Below are positions 1-9,030 of a DNA stretch of 29,284 nucleotides, piece after piece. The translations under genes and the position numbers were made by a program. The stretch's first letter is position 1. Each line of letters starts with the position of its first letter. Source of the DNA: CAVLCC01 sp963624975 (GTDB taxonomy: Bacteria; Actinomycetota; Coriobacteriia; Coriobacteriales; CADBOM01); NCBI GenBank assembly GCA_963624975.1, contig CAVFRF010000074.1:1-29284 (forward strand), given 5' to 3'. Below the pieces are notes generated by a model. It had not been told where the DNA came from, did not search any database, and saw only the letters and a list, made by a program, of their open reading frames with translations.

Positions 1-1
1 G

Positions 2-3000
2 TCGAGCATCGACGGCACCGAGATGCAGACGGCCATCCGCTCGCTGCATGTGAAGAACTCCTCCGGCTCTCAGGCCGGCCTGTTCCGCACGTTTGCGGGC
101 AAGGTGGCCAACGTCGTGCTCACGGGCACGCGCATCGACCAGGGCAGCGACGTGGGCGCGCTGGTGGGGGCCACGCGCGGCGACACCACGCTCGAGAACT
201 GCCAGGTGTACCTGAGCGCCCGCAACGGCGACCTCGACGGAGTGGACGCGCAGGAGAGCGTGTACGACGTGGCCCCGTGGCTTTCGGGCAACGTGGTGGG
301 CGGCCTGGTGGGCCGCGCGGCGTCGGGCAGCACGCTCACGATGAACAGCTCGTTCGCTTCCACCGTCGAGCGCGCGGACGCGCAGGCGGGCGGACTCGTG
401 GGCGCAGTCGACGGCACCGTGGCGGGCAGCGGCGTGTATGCCGACGGCTACTTGGTTGCCGGTAGCGCGGCAGGCGGGCTCTTCGGCGGCTGCGACGGCT
501 CCGTCAGCCTGGAGGACTTCTACTCGGCCGGCTACGTGGCGGCTCCGACTGCGGCGGGCATCGTGCCCGGCGGCGTGGACTCCGCTTCGCGCGGCTATTC
601 GGCTTGCAGCTTCGTGGACGCCTCCACGACGTACTCCACCGCGCAGTGGGGCGGCATGTCCGACGTGTACTTCCTCACCGGCGGCAACTCGATCGACGGC
701 ACCACGCAGCTCTCCTACGACCAGCTCAGCGCCGATAGCGCGGTCGACTACGTGGGCAGCGCCTTCACCGCATACTCGGGCAGCTCCTCCTACCCGTACA
801 ATCTTATGGAACAGGGTCTCACCACCTACTCGTACCCGCGTCTCTCGGCGCTCGCGCACTATGGCGACTGGCAGGCCGAGTTCGAGAGCGGCAAGCTGGT
901 GTACTGCGAGCGCTACGCCGATGGCAGCTACGGATTCCAGGGTGCCAACGTGTCCACGCTCAAGAGCGGCCAGCAGGCCGTGGGCGATGGCTACGCGGTG
1001 GCATACACGCAGTCCACGCTGCCTTCGGGCGCCATCTCGGTGAAGTACGAAGGCGGCAGCCAGTACTACCTCGGCACGTCTGACCCCATCGTGGTGAGCG
1101 ACTCGAGCGAGACGTACTGCCTGGTGCCGCTCACCAGCGACGCGTGCAATCCGAGCCTGGGCACCGGGCGCGATTCGTTCTACACGAAGCTCACGGTGAG
1201 CGACCCCAACGGCAATGCCGATTTCTACTTCAACCCGTACTTCGCCAAGACGGTGCGCATCAACGACACCACGCCGGCGGCGCCCGACACCATCTCGGTG
1301 CGCACGGCGCGCCAGCTCAACGCGCTGAGCAAGTACTACCCCAAGTACGACCTCGAGACCGCGGGCAAGACCTACAGCCAGGAGCTGGACATCGACTACA
1401 CCACGTATATGTGGAGCGAGTACGCCGGCCTGGATAGCGTGAACAAGCAGGCGCCCATCACGGCTACGGGCGGCTTCGGCTCCACCTACAACGGCGGCAG
1501 CCACACCATCTACGGCGTGTCCATCGAGTCGTACGCGGGCGATACCGGCCTCTTCGGCACGGTGGCCTCGGGCGGCGCGCTTCGCAACGTGCTGCTGGTG
1601 GGCCGCGCAGGCACCGACACCGTGGTGCGCCGCACCTCTGCGGGCACGGCGGCCTCGGGCGCGAGCAGGTCGTCGCAGGTCGGCGCCCTGGCGGGCGTGA
1701 ACAGGGGCACCATCTCCAACTGCGCGGTGTGCGGCTACTCCATGACCTACTACGGCTACAACTCCAACGTGCTGTCGATGGGCGGCCTCGTGGGCAGCAA
1801 CTCGGGCAGCATCCGCTCGTGCTCGGCCGATGCCTACAGCATCTCGGTCACCAGCTACAGGGCATACGCCTATGTGGGCGGCTTCGTGGGCAGCAACAAC
1901 GGCACCATCTCCTCGAGCTACTCCACCGGGCATGTGGGAGTGCTGGAGGCGCGCAACTCCACCGTGTGGGCGGCGGGCTTCGCTGGCAGCAATGCGGGTG
2001 GCCTGGCATCGTCGTGCTACTCGGCCACCGCGGTGGTGGGCTCCGGCGTTGCCGAGACCTACGGCTTCGCGCGCGTGGGCGGCGGCGTGTCCGACTGCCG
2101 CTACCTCGACGGAGGCACCTACTCCTACGCGGGCAGCATGTACGCCTACAACACCTCCGCCAACGAGTACGCCCGCGAGGGCCTGGCTGCGGGCACGGCC
2201 ATCACCGGCACCGAGCTGCAGAGCCTGAGCATGAGCGGATTCGGCGCGGCGGCGGCCTCGTGGTATCACGACCAGACCTCCGGTAGCTACCCCTACCCGG
2301 CTTCGGTGACCGCAAGCGGCCAGAGGGTGCACCTGGGCAACTGGCCCGTGCAGGAGTTCATCGGCACGGTGGGCATGTTCTACTGGGAGTACGAGGAGTA
2401 CGGCAGCAACAGCGGCTATCACTTTAGCTACATCGGCTATGGCAACAACGGCACCATCCAGGGCGACTCGCTGTGCGAAGAGCACGACGACGGCGGCGTG
2501 GTGGAGTCGTACGGCTACGGCTATTTCTACCAGACGGGCAGTAGCGCGCCCACGCTCACGGCCGGCAGCTTCAACCTGGGCAACGTGAACTCCGAGGCGG
2601 GCAGCGCCCTGCACGACCAGATGCCCGACTACACGTTCGTGGCCTACGAGACGGGGGAGGGCTCGAGCAAGCTCCACCTCACCTCCACCTCGCGCAACGG
2701 CACGTGGACGCTGGCGCAATCTGCCAGCGACGGCGCCAACAGCTACTCGTTTGCGATGTGCCCGTTCTTCGCAAACGCAATGAGCCTCGACTCCATCCGC
2801 TTCGCGGGGTCGAGCACCACGCAGAGCATGAGCAACGCGGCGCCGGGCGAGAAGGGCAACACCTACGAGATTCGCTCGGAAGCCCAGCTGCAGTTCATGA
2901 ACTGGAACAGCTCCAAGCAGACGGCGAGCTACTCGATCACATCGAGCAACTACAACGAGTACTCCGGCAGCGCATACGTGCGCAACCGCTACCCGTACCT

Positions 3001-5710
3001 GCTGAGCGGCGATCCGAGCAGCATCCCGTCGATTCCCTCCGAGAGCGAGATGCTCTACTGGGAGCAGAGCCACGACGTGGACGCCTATGCCGAGAACGGC
3101 AACCAGGATGTGACCTACACGCCCATCGGCAGCATGTACGACGGAGACAGCAATAGCGCAAATGCCAAACCGTACGTGGCGTTCTTCCCCTACAGCTTCG
3201 ACGGGCAGGCTTATGCCATCAAGAACGTTGCAATAAGCAGCATGAACCAGGCTGTTGGACTTTTTGGAGTTACGGCAGGAGCTCAGCTCCAAAACATCGT
3301 CATGTACTCCGACCGTGGAAACCAGATCGTAAAGGAGTCCGGCGGATTCGGCTGGTACACGATGGGCGGCCTTGTGGGGTTCGCGGGGAGCAGGAAGGCG
3401 TCGGCTTCTTCGGAAACCAGCAGCTTCTTCAAGAACTGCACGGTTTCCGGCTACACGATCATAGACAGATACGGGCAGGATCCTGGATGGGGCGGCGGCA
3501 ACGTCGGCGGCCTCGTGGGCACCACGAACATGGATATCAACAACTGCAGCGCCGTCAACGATATCGAGCTGAGGATTACCTATAACGGGTCTTATAAGAA
3601 CCTTCGCGTCGGCGGAGTCGCAGGCGTTTGCCGTGCGACCATCAACTCCTGCTATGCGGGCGGCTCGATAGAAAGCTATGACGAGCAGGACGACAAAGGA
3701 GACTCCTCTAGTGCCTGCATCTGGGTTGGCGGCGTTTGCGGCGGCATCGTCGTGAGGAGCACCGGAAAACTGGCGGACTTGCTGGGATACGTGGACCGCT
3801 CGCTTCTGGTAACGAATTGCTATAGCTACGTGGATCTGCCGGCCGGTCCGTCGTATGCCGGGCAGAGCGGGTACAAGCACGTGCGTGCATCTATGTCCAT
3901 TGCGTCGAATGGCGAGATGCTCGTCAACTGGTTCGGCAGAAACGACAACCCCTCTTCCGATGCATACGTTCCTGCACGCCACGTGTATATCTACAACTCC
4001 TATGCGCTTGGAAGCGCGGTGAGCAGCACCACGGACTATAAGAACTACAGCACTGCCACCTCCTTCAACAACAAAGACCTCAATCCTCTGGACTCGGGTA
4101 GCAGCAAATGCCACGTGTACATGTACAACGACTCCACGCCGTATCTCAACTATGCGGAGATGTCGGAGTCTATGCTCGACAAGCTCAACACCACTGTAGA
4201 TGCGAAGTACGACTATATTTCGGCATACAGAACTACGTGGACGACGACGTCGACGACCGAGGTGCAAGAGACCGGCAACTTTGGCACCGTGACCACCACC
4301 GAGCACGGCGTGCAGATCGACGGCAAGTACAGCTTCCCGGGCAACGACACCGAGCTCAACGGGCTTAACTACCCGTTCCCCACGGTGCTCACGCAAACCA
4401 ACGTGTTCGGCGACACGGTCAACGTGCATTACGGCGCGTGGCCCAAGCTGGGCATCTACTGGGAGAAGCCGAGCTTCGACTTCAACCTCTATGGCAACAG
4501 GCAGGCCGACCCGGACACTGGCGAGACGGTGTCGCTCATGCAGATGAAGCTGCGCGTGTACGGCACGGTGAGCGGCACGCTGACGGCCGACGGCATCACC
4601 TTCACCGACGACGAGGGCAACGAGCTTTCGGGCGACGACCTGCCGCTCGAGGTGTACTCGGTGTCGGGCTACACGCAGGAAAGCTCTACCCAGGGCTACT
4701 ACACGGTCACGTTCAAGGGCCTGCGCGAGGGAACGGCCTACGTGCACGCCAAGGTTGGCGACAACGCCACGCAGACCATCGCCACGGTGGACAACACGCT
4801 CACCATCAAGGCCTCGGCCAGCAAGCTGGAGCTGGAGCCGGGCGAGGAGAAGGCCGTGGAGCTTACGTTCTATGCGCCCGACTCGACTGGCGCCGAGCAG
4901 CAGATCAAGCCCGAGGCGGGCAAGTTCGCGTGGAACGTGGAGGTGAAGAGTGGCAACGACGTGGTGATTTGCGACAACGACTCGGTGAGCTACTCGGCTT
5001 CCACCGGCGTTCTCACGGTGAGCGCGATTGGCCGCGTGGTCGAGACGCTGGCGAGCGGCGAGGCGCACGTGGCCATTGCGTGCACGTACACGTACGGCTC
5101 GAGCGCGGGCGAGCAGATGGCAGCCACGCAGAACCTGCTGGTGGAGGTGGCTTCGCCCGACTTCGCGTGCCTCAAGGTCGATGGGGCCACGAGCGGCTAC
5201 AGCTTCTGGCGATACGCTTCGGGTGGCAGCGACGTGGCGAGCATCGGCGCGCTTGCGTCGGCGCTTGGCGACTCGCAGAGCGCGCTCTACGTGCGCAACG
5301 ACTACACGGGTCTGGGCAACGTGAGCGCGAGCATGTTCGCGCTGCGTGTGGATGGCAAGGAGTACGCGGCCAACTCGCAGGGATATGTGACGATCGGCGG
5401 GCAGCGCGTGGCGCGGATCGTGCTGGGCAGCAAGGTCACCAACTCCACGTACGGCTACAGCTACTACCCGGTGTCGATCGAGGGCTACTCGCTCTCGGGC
5501 AACGCGGTGCTAGTGGCCAACGTGCGCAGCGACGTGAGCCTCGAGGTCGAGGTGTCGCCCGAGGCGGCGGAAGCCAGCGTGGCGGAGGCCGCAGAGGCTG
5601 CGGCTGCAAGCGCGAATGCGGGCAGCGGGTCGCGTGCGGGCAGCTCGAGTGCGGGTGCTGGCGCGAGCGGGAGCACGGGCGTGTATCGTCGCTTCAGACT
5701 GGTGCAGTAG
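2..5710 (+). CDS. Giant GLUG-repeat surface protein, 5' truncated by window edge
   Basis: The frame is open from base 2 to the TAG at 5708-5710, and the true start lies outside the window; about 1,902 residues are visible. At least twelve GLUG-type repeats (GGLVG-x-N/A-x-G...C/S-x-A/S) occur in three clusters, near 142-490, 1678-1990 and 3361-3740. Such repeats are known from large bacterial surface or adhesin-like proteins. Around 4810-5150 the protein looks like a bacterial Ig-like domain. The end is rich in Ala, Ser and Gly and finishes with YRRFRLVQ. I see no LPXTG motif, C-terminal membrane helix or S-layer domain, so the anchoring mode is unclear. The next gene, a prepilin-like protein, starts 18 bases after the stop. 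Role as extracellular adhesin, possibly pilus-associated, is inferred. Codon use becomes less GC-biased at about 3180-4260. Confidence 0.85.
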   Translation, partial: SSIDGTEMQTAIRSLHVKNSSGSQAGLFRTFAGKVANVVLTGTRIDQGSDVGALVGATRGDTTLENCQVYLSARNGDLDGVDAQESVYDVAPWLSGNVVGGLVGRAASGSTLTMNSSFASTVERADAQAGGLVGAVDGTVAGSGVYADGYLVAGSAAGGLFGGCDGSVSLEDFYSAGYVAAPTAAGIVPGGVDSASRGYSACSFVDASTTYSTAQWGGMSDVYFLTGGNSIDGTTQLSYDQLSADSAVDYVGSAFTAYSGSSSYPYNLMEQGLTTYSYPRLSALAHYGDWQAEFESGKLVYCERYADGSYGFQGANVSTLKSGQQAVGDGYAVAYTQSTLPSGAISVKYEGGSQYYLGTSDPIVVSDSSETYCLVPLTSDACNPSLGTGRDSFYTKLTVSDPNGNADFYFNPYFAKTVRINDTTPAAPDTISVRTARQLNALSKYYPKYDLETAGKTYSQELDIDYTTYMWSEYAGLDSVNKQAPITATGGFGSTYNGGSHTIYGVSIESYAGDTGLFGTVASGGALRNVLLVGRAGTDTVVRRTSAGTAASGASRSSQVGALAGVNRGTISNCAVCGYSMTYYGYNSNVLSMGGLVGSNSGSIRSCSADAYSISVTSYRAYAYVGGFVGSNNGTISSSYSTGHVGVLEARNSTVWAAGFAGSNAGGLASSCYSATAVVGSGVAETYGFARVGGGVSDCRYLDGGTYSYAGSMYAYNTSANEYAREGLAAGTAITGTELQSLSMSGFGAAAASWYHDQTSGSYPYPASVTASGQRVHLGNWPVQEFIGTVGMFYWEYEEYGSNSGYHFSYIGYGNNGTIQGDSLCEEHDDGGVVESYGYGYFYQTGSSAPTLTAGSFNLGNVNSEAGSALHDQMPDYTFVAYETGEGSSKLHLTSTSRNGTWTLAQSASDGANSYSFAMCPFFANAMSLDSIRFAGSSTTQSMSNAAPGEKGNTYEIRSEAQLQFMNWNSSKQTASYSITSSNYNEYSGSAYVRNRYPYLLSGDPSSIPSIPSESEMLYWEQSHDVDAYAENGNQDVTYTPIGSMYDGDSNSANAKPYVAFFPYSFDGQAYAIKNVAISSMNQAVGLFGVTAGAQLQNIVMYSDRGNQIVKESGGFGWYTMGGLVGFAGSRKASASSETSSFFKNCTVSGYTIIDRYGQDPGWGGGNVGGLVGTTNMDINNCSAVNDIELRITYNGSYKNLRVGGVAGVCRATINSCYAGGSIESYDEQDDKGDSSSACIWVGGVCGGIVVRSTGKLADLLGYVDRSLLVTNCYSYVDLPAGPSYAGQSGYKHVRASMSIASNGEMLVNWFGRNDNPSSDAYVPARHVYIYNSYALGSAVSSTTDYKNYSTATSFNNKDLNPLDSGSSKCHVYMYNDSTPYLNYAEMSESMLDKLNTTVDAKYDYISAYRTTWTTTSTTEVQETGNFGTVTTTEHGVQIDGKYSFPGNDTELNGLNYPFPTVLTQTNVFGDTVNVHYGAWPKLGIYWEKPSFDFNLYGNRQADPDTGETVSLMQMKLRVYGTVSGTLTADGITFTDDEGNELSGDDLPLEVYSVSGYTQESSTQGYYTVTFKGLREGTAYVHAKVGDNATQTIATVDNTLTIKASASKLELEPGEEKAVELTFYAPDSTGAEQQIKPEAGKFAWNVEVKSGNDVVICDNDSVSYSASTGVLTVSAIGRVVETLASGEAHVAIACTYTYGSSAGEQMAATQNLLVEVASPDFACLKVDGATSGYSFWRYASGGSDVASIGALASALGDSQSALYVRNDYTGLGNVSASMFALRVDGKEYAANSQGYVTIGGQRVARIVLGSKVTNSTYGYSYYPVSIEGYSLSGNAVLVANVRSDVSLEVEVSPEAAEASVAEAAEAAAASANAGSGSRAGSSSAGAGASGSTGVYRRFRLVQ

Positions 5711-5728
5711 GGCAGAGGTGGCAAGGCG

Positions 5729-6436
5729 ATGCTAGGGATGAGAGACAAGCTGCGGAGCGAGTCGGGAGCGTCCATGATCATGGCGCTGCTGCTCATGCTC
5801 GTGGTCGTGGTCACCAGCGCGGTGATCGTGTCGGCCGCCACCAGCTCTGCGCTCTCAATCGAGGAAGACCGCGACTCCCAGCAGGCCTATCTCACCGTAA
5901 GCTCCGCCGCCGAGCTGATGCGCGACGAGCTGGAATCCGGCAAATGCAATTACACAGCCACGACGACGCAGAAGTACACGCGCTCGCGCACCTACTGGGG
6001 GTCGAGTTGGGGTGCTTGGAGCAAATCCGGCGATCCTTCTACGAAGTACTCCTTCAATGATGAAAGCGCCCTCTTCACCGGCATCATGAAGGAGGCCATG
6101 GATTACATCACCGCTTACTCCACCTCTTTCTACAAGACCTACGCCATAGAGGCTGGCAACTTAGACAAGGTGAGCGCAGAGGTTATGATGGGCAAGGTAA
6201 CTTCTTCCGATTCGGGAGAGGGCATCGGAAACTACAACCTCACGGTAACGTTTGATGGCGAGCAAGACCCGCACAAATGCAAGATGAAGCTCACCATGGA
6301 GGGCATAGCCACGACGAGCACTTCGAGCACAGAAGAAGATGTGAGCTGGTATAGCACCACGCAGACGAAGACCGAGATCACCACCACCACGGTGGAGTGG
6401 AAGAATGCCAAGATCCAGCGAAAAGAGGTGCAGTAG
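5729..6436 (+). CDS. PilX-like prepilin/pseudopilin protein
   Basis: This 235-residue protein starts with a short basic segment (RDKLRSESG), then ASMIMALLLMLVVVV, a single hydrophobic helix. A type IV prepilin leader ends in Gly before such a helix, and PilX-type minor pilins often lack the Glu at +5, as here. The rest is polar, Ser/Thr-rich and probably extracytoplasmic. The ATG at 5729 follows AGAGGTGG at 5714-5721; a second ATG at 5738 is also possible and would give 232 residues. It sits between the giant surface protein and two further prepilin-like genes, so one operon is likely. Prepilin peptidase processing is inferred. No other T4P assembly genes are in the window. Confidence 0.7.
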   Translation: MLGMRDKLRSESGASMIMALLLMLVVVVTSAVIVSAATSSALSIEEDRDSQQAYLTVSSAAELMRDELESGKCNYTATTTQKYTRSRTYWGSSWGAWSKSGDPSTKYSFNDESALFTGIMKEAMDYITAYSTSFYKTYAIEAGNLDKVSAEVMMGKVTSSDSGEGIGNYNLTVTFDGEQDPHKCKMKLTMEGIATTSTSSTEEDVSWYSTTQTKTEITTTTVEWKNAKIQRKEVQ

Positions 6437-6437
6437 G

Positions 6438-6731
6438 ATGCGTAAACTCATATCTTCTCGCGGAGAGACGCTTGTCGAGACGCTCGTGGCGCTGCTCATC
6501 GCTACTGTCGTGCTGGGTGCCTTGGCGACTTCCGTGGTGGTGGCTACGAACGTCAACACGAAGGTGCAGCAGTCCGACACGTCGTTCGTATACCCCGACG
6601 AGAGCAAGGGCGGCACCCCTATCTCCATCAAGATTACGTCCGACAACGGCATCAACTCCGTGGGCACGGGCACTGCGACTCAGTACACCGACGACAGCGG
6701 CCAGTACACCTACTACAAGGAGTCGGAGTAA
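6438..6731 (+). CDS. Small prepilin-like protein (type IV pilin N-terminal motif)
   Basis: A 97-residue protein with the N-terminus MRKLISSRG followed by ETLVETLVALLIATVVLG. This fits a class III signal: basic leader, Gly before the cleavage point, Glu at +5, then one hydrophobic helix. The ATG lies one base after the upstream stop (TAG at 6434-6436), and the AAAAGAGGTG at 6421-6430 can serve as ribosome binding site, which suggests translational coupling. The remaining 60 or so residues are polar and short for a pilin, so a minor pilin or pseudopilin (PilV/GspI-like place) is the best guess. Its stop TAA shares one base with the next ATG. Confidence 0.75.
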   Translation: MRKLISSRGETLVETLVALLIATVVLGALATSVVVATNVNTKVQQSDTSFVYPDESKGGTPISIKITSDNGINSVGTGTATQYTDDSGQYTYYKESE

Positions 6732-7417
6732 TGAGCGCCAACGTCAACATCCATCGCGAGTCGCCGGCGTTTCATGCGCCGTGCGCGCTTGCGTCGCGTG
6801 CATCGCGACTGTTCCGCTCGTCGCGCGTGCCGGATCCGCTTTGCGCGTCAGACGCTCCGGGTACGCCGCGCTCGCTTGCGTCGCAAGAGCCTTCCGCATC
6901 GCCCTCACTCCGCGTGCCGCGCGCACCGCACTCGCGCCACGGACAAGGGGCTCCCCGCGCATGTGCGGGCTTCACGCTTGTCGAGATGCTCTGCGCCGTG
7001 ATAGTGGTGGTGCTGCTGAGCGGGCTTTTGGCAACGGGCGTGAAGCTCGCGGTGGACTCCTACTCCAAGGAGGTTTCGCATTCCGAGTCCAAGGTGCTGT
7101 GCTCTACGTTGCGCACTTTGGCGAGCGACGAGCTTCGCTATGCCGGCACGGTGGATGCGTCTGGCCAGCAGATCGTGTTCTTCAGTCAAAACTACGGCGA
7201 GGGCGTGGGCTTCTCGCAGAACGACGATGGCCAGGTCTTGTTGGGCGGCAACAAGATTCTCTCCGAGAAGGCGTACTCCTACGGCATGAAGGCGAGCATC
7301 AGCCTGCGGTCGTATGACGAGAGCACGCGCGTCTTCCGCGTGAACGTGCAGGTAACCGACACCTCGGACAACGTCTTGTCAACATCGGATTTCGAGGTCC
7401 AGCGCCTAAACGAGTAG
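6731..7417 (+). CDS. Prepilin-like protein with unusually long N-terminal leader
   Basis: A textbook prepilin segment, CAGFTLVEMLCAVIVVVLL, lies at about residues 77-95: Gly then Phe, Glu at +5, and a hydrophobic helix. The part after it (about 130 residues, with SESKVLCSTLRTLASDELRY) resembles PilW/GspJ-like minor pilins. The ATG at 6731 overlaps the previous stop (TAATG). The odd point is the 79-residue leader, rich in Arg, Ser, Pro and Ala; usual leaders are about 6-25 residues. A GTG at 6914 would give a 20-residue leader but has no obvious ribosome binding site. Either the leader is truly long, the start is internal, or low-complexity DNA was inserted between start and pilin body. Confidence 0.75.
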   Translation: MSANVNIHRESPAFHAPCALASRASRLFRSSRVPDPLCASDAPGTPRSLASQEPSASPSLRVPRAPHSRHGQGAPRACAGFTLVEMLCAVIVVVLLSGLLATGVKLAVDSYSKEVSHSESKVLCSTLRTLASDELRYAGTVDASGQQIVFFSQNYGEGVGFSQNDDGQVLLGGNKILSEKAYSYGMKASISLRSYDESTRVFRVNVQVTDTSDNVLSTSDFEVQRLNE

Positions 7418-7437
7418 GCAATATGCTCGTATGCGCA

Positions 7438-7466
7438 TTCAAAACTCAACATCGTTGGTGTACAAT
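7438..7466 (+). promoter_or_regulatory. Candidate sigma-70 type promoter for the 7609 cyclase leader
   Basis: TTCAAA (7438-7443) and TACAAT (7461-7466) are 17 bases apart, matching the -35/-10 consensus at 4/6 and 5/6 positions. Transcription would start near 7473, just before the structured leader. It lies 20 bases after the last pilin gene, so the cyclase gene need not depend on pilin operon transcription. Confidence 0.5.
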
Positions 7467-7473
7467 TTTGTGC

Positions 7474-7597
7474 CGATGGGCGCATTGCCTTGCGGCTTGC
7501 GTCGAACCGTCGTTTTCGCGGGATGGGTAACCCGTTAAGCTGCATATATGCAAGGCGATTGCAAACGGCGCGCCAGTTCCGCTTGCAGTCTTTTTTA
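7474..7597 (+). promoter_or_regulatory. Structured 5' leader with intrinsic terminator; candidate riboswitch of unknown class
   Basis: Read by eye, the leader folds into nested helices: P1 (7482-7491 GCATTGCCTT with 7552-7562 AAGGCGATTGC, one bulge), P2 (7492-7498 GCGGCTT with 7537-7543 AAGCTGC), and an inner hairpin CGGG/CCCG (7519-7534). The palindrome GCATATATGC (7542-7551) links P2 and P1. A terminator follows: 7559-7568 pairs with 7579-7588 (nine of ten positions), then six T at 7591-7596. The TTGC at 7559-7562 belongs to both P1 and the terminator, so the two folds exclude each other, as in transcription-attenuating riboswitches. The conserved c-di-GMP-I aptamer bases are not seen. Ligand unknown. 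Confidence 0.5.
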
Positions 7598-7608
7598 TGG
7601 GGGGGGAA

Positions 7609-8748
7609 ATGCCGGCAGAAGAAGTGCTTCTCTACGCAGAGCTGAACGTGCTGTCGTTCATCGTGATGCTAATCATCGCCGTCAGCGCGCTCAAGCTCAA
7701 CGCCACCGCGACGCGCCGCACCATCATGTTCGTCGGCTCCACCCTGTGCGCGGCGGTCGCCAACGTCTTCGACTTCATATGGAACCTGGGACTCACCCAT
7801 TCCTGGAACATTCCCCCAGAGGCGATGTACGCCGTCGACCTGTGCTACTTCGTGTCGCTGGGAATTTCGTCGTATTGCTGGCTCATGTACACCGAGATGG
7901 TGTTCAGCGGTGGCGGCATTCCCAAGAAGGTCTGGCTTGTGGCGTTCATTCCCTTCGTGGCCATGGTGGCTATTATCGTGACTTCGGCGTTCGACGGATG
8001 CGCGTTCTACTTCGACGAGGCCGGCGTGTACCATCGCGGACCGCTGTTCTACTTCCAACACATGCTGTCGTACGGTTATATCATCTACGCGTCGCTGATG
8101 TGCACGCTCCGTGCGGCCATTTCGGACAGCTACGTGCGCAAGTCGGAGATGAAGTCGCTGGCCATGTTCATCGTGCCGCCCGTCATCTGCGCCGCCCTGC
8201 AGATCGCGATGCAGAACCTCCCCATTCTGTCGGTTGGCATCGTGATTTCGTTCCTGCTGGTGTACATACGCGTAACGCGCAACATGATCTCGGAAGACGA
8301 GCTTACGGGCATCGCCAACCGCAAGGAGCTGTTCAACTACCTGTCCGCGCAGGTCGACGACCTCGTGCCTGGCGACAACCTGTATCTCATGTTCATCGAC
8401 ATCGACGGATTCAAGCAGGTCAACGACAACTACGGGCACGTCGAGGGCGACCGAACGCTCAAGGCGCTCGCGTCGGCGCTGCACCAGGCGGCGATGCACG
8501 TCGGCGGCTTTTGCGCCCGCTACGGCGGCGACGAGTTCGCGTTCGTCGTGCACTGCGCCAGCGAGTCCGAGGCGATGCACCTCAAGGAGGACATCCGCCA
8601 GCGCGCCGCAAGCAAGGGCATCAACGAGAACCTCATGCATGGCCTGAGCATCAGCATCGGCTGCGTGCGCTGCGAGTTCGGCGAGCGCAACCTGCAGCAC
8701 CTGGTGCAAGCCGCCGATGCCGCGATGTACGCCGACAAGAAGCGCTAG
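7609..8748 (+). CDS. Membrane GGDEF diguanylate cyclase with N-terminal multi-TM sensor
   Basis: A 379-residue protein. The first 210 or so residues hold about six to seven hydrophobic segments, with a SAFDGC...VYHRGPLF motif between helices that recurs in other proteins of this window. The C-terminal half is a GGDEF domain: DELTGIANR, FIDIDGFKQVND and the active site YGGDEFAF (GGDEF at residues 306-310). All expected catalytic and metal residues look intact, so it should make c-di-GMP from two GTP at the inner membrane face. No RxxD inhibitory site precedes GGDEF. I chose ATG 7609 because the attenuator ends at 7596 and a G-run (7599-7606) lies just before it; ATG 7597 is an in-frame alternative. 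Confidence 0.9.
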   Translation: MPAEEVLLYAELNVLSFIVMLIIAVSALKLNATATRRTIMFVGSTLCAAVANVFDFIWNLGLTHSWNIPPEAMYAVDLCYFVSLGISSYCWLMYTEMVFSGGGIPKKVWLVAFIPFVAMVAIIVTSAFDGCAFYFDEAGVYHRGPLFYFQHMLSYGYIIYASLMCTLRAAISDSYVRKSEMKSLAMFIVPPVICAALQIAMQNLPILSVGIVISFLLVYIRVTRNMISEDELTGIANRKELFNYLSAQVDDLVPGDNLYLMFIDIDGFKQVNDNYGHVEGDRTLKALASALHQAAMHVGGFCARYGGDEFAFVVHCASESEAMHLKEDIRQRAASKGINENLMHGLSISIGCVRCEFGERNLQHLVQAADAAMYADKKR

Positions 8749-8811
8749 TGCGCGGGGTCGCGCACGCGCAGGCTTTCCGCAACACCAGGGATAGGCTTTG
8801 GGAAGACACGA

Positions 8812-9030
8812 GATGGCAGACGTTCACGCTCGATGGTCGCCACAGCCTTTGCAGTTGAGCTAGCTCGCTTTCAAGGCAGGAAGATTGCTCATGCCAGCTG
8901 CCGCAGGCACTCAGCGAGTTTGTTGGGATGGGCTTTGGAAAGGTGCGATGCCCAGCGGTTCTCGTTCTGAGGCTGTCATGGCGAGAGATGTCTCCCGTTC
9001 TCCGTGTTGACCCGGCACTCTCCGGGTCGG
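8812..9030. repeat. Left flank shared with second copy at 11540-11740 (diverged repeat)
   Basis: Blocks here recur in the same order near 11540-11740, for example GGGATGGGCTTTGGAAAGG at about 8927-8945 (GGGATGGGCTTTTGAAAGG in the other copy) followed by TGCGATGCCC and GCGGTTCT. A shorter related block (GAGTTGGGCTTTTGATAAAG) lies before the third element near 16180. Short frames on the minus strand read through both copies with similar peptide sequence, but no convincing start or domain is seen, so I treat it as repeated non-coding DNA or a decayed gene. Confidence 0.6.

Noticed and set aside
4438..6060. Long alternative frame of 540 residues
   Set aside because: It overlaps the giant surface gene and a pilin gene, is rich in Arg, Gly and His, and is a product of GC-rich codon bias.
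7474..7560. c-di-GMP-I or T-box identity for the leader of the 7609 cyclase
   Set aside because: The gene context and GGTAACCCG-like block are suggestive, but the conserved aptamer blocks (GCACAGGGCAAACC type, GGGACGCAAAGCC type) and the T-box TGGNACC bulge are not present.
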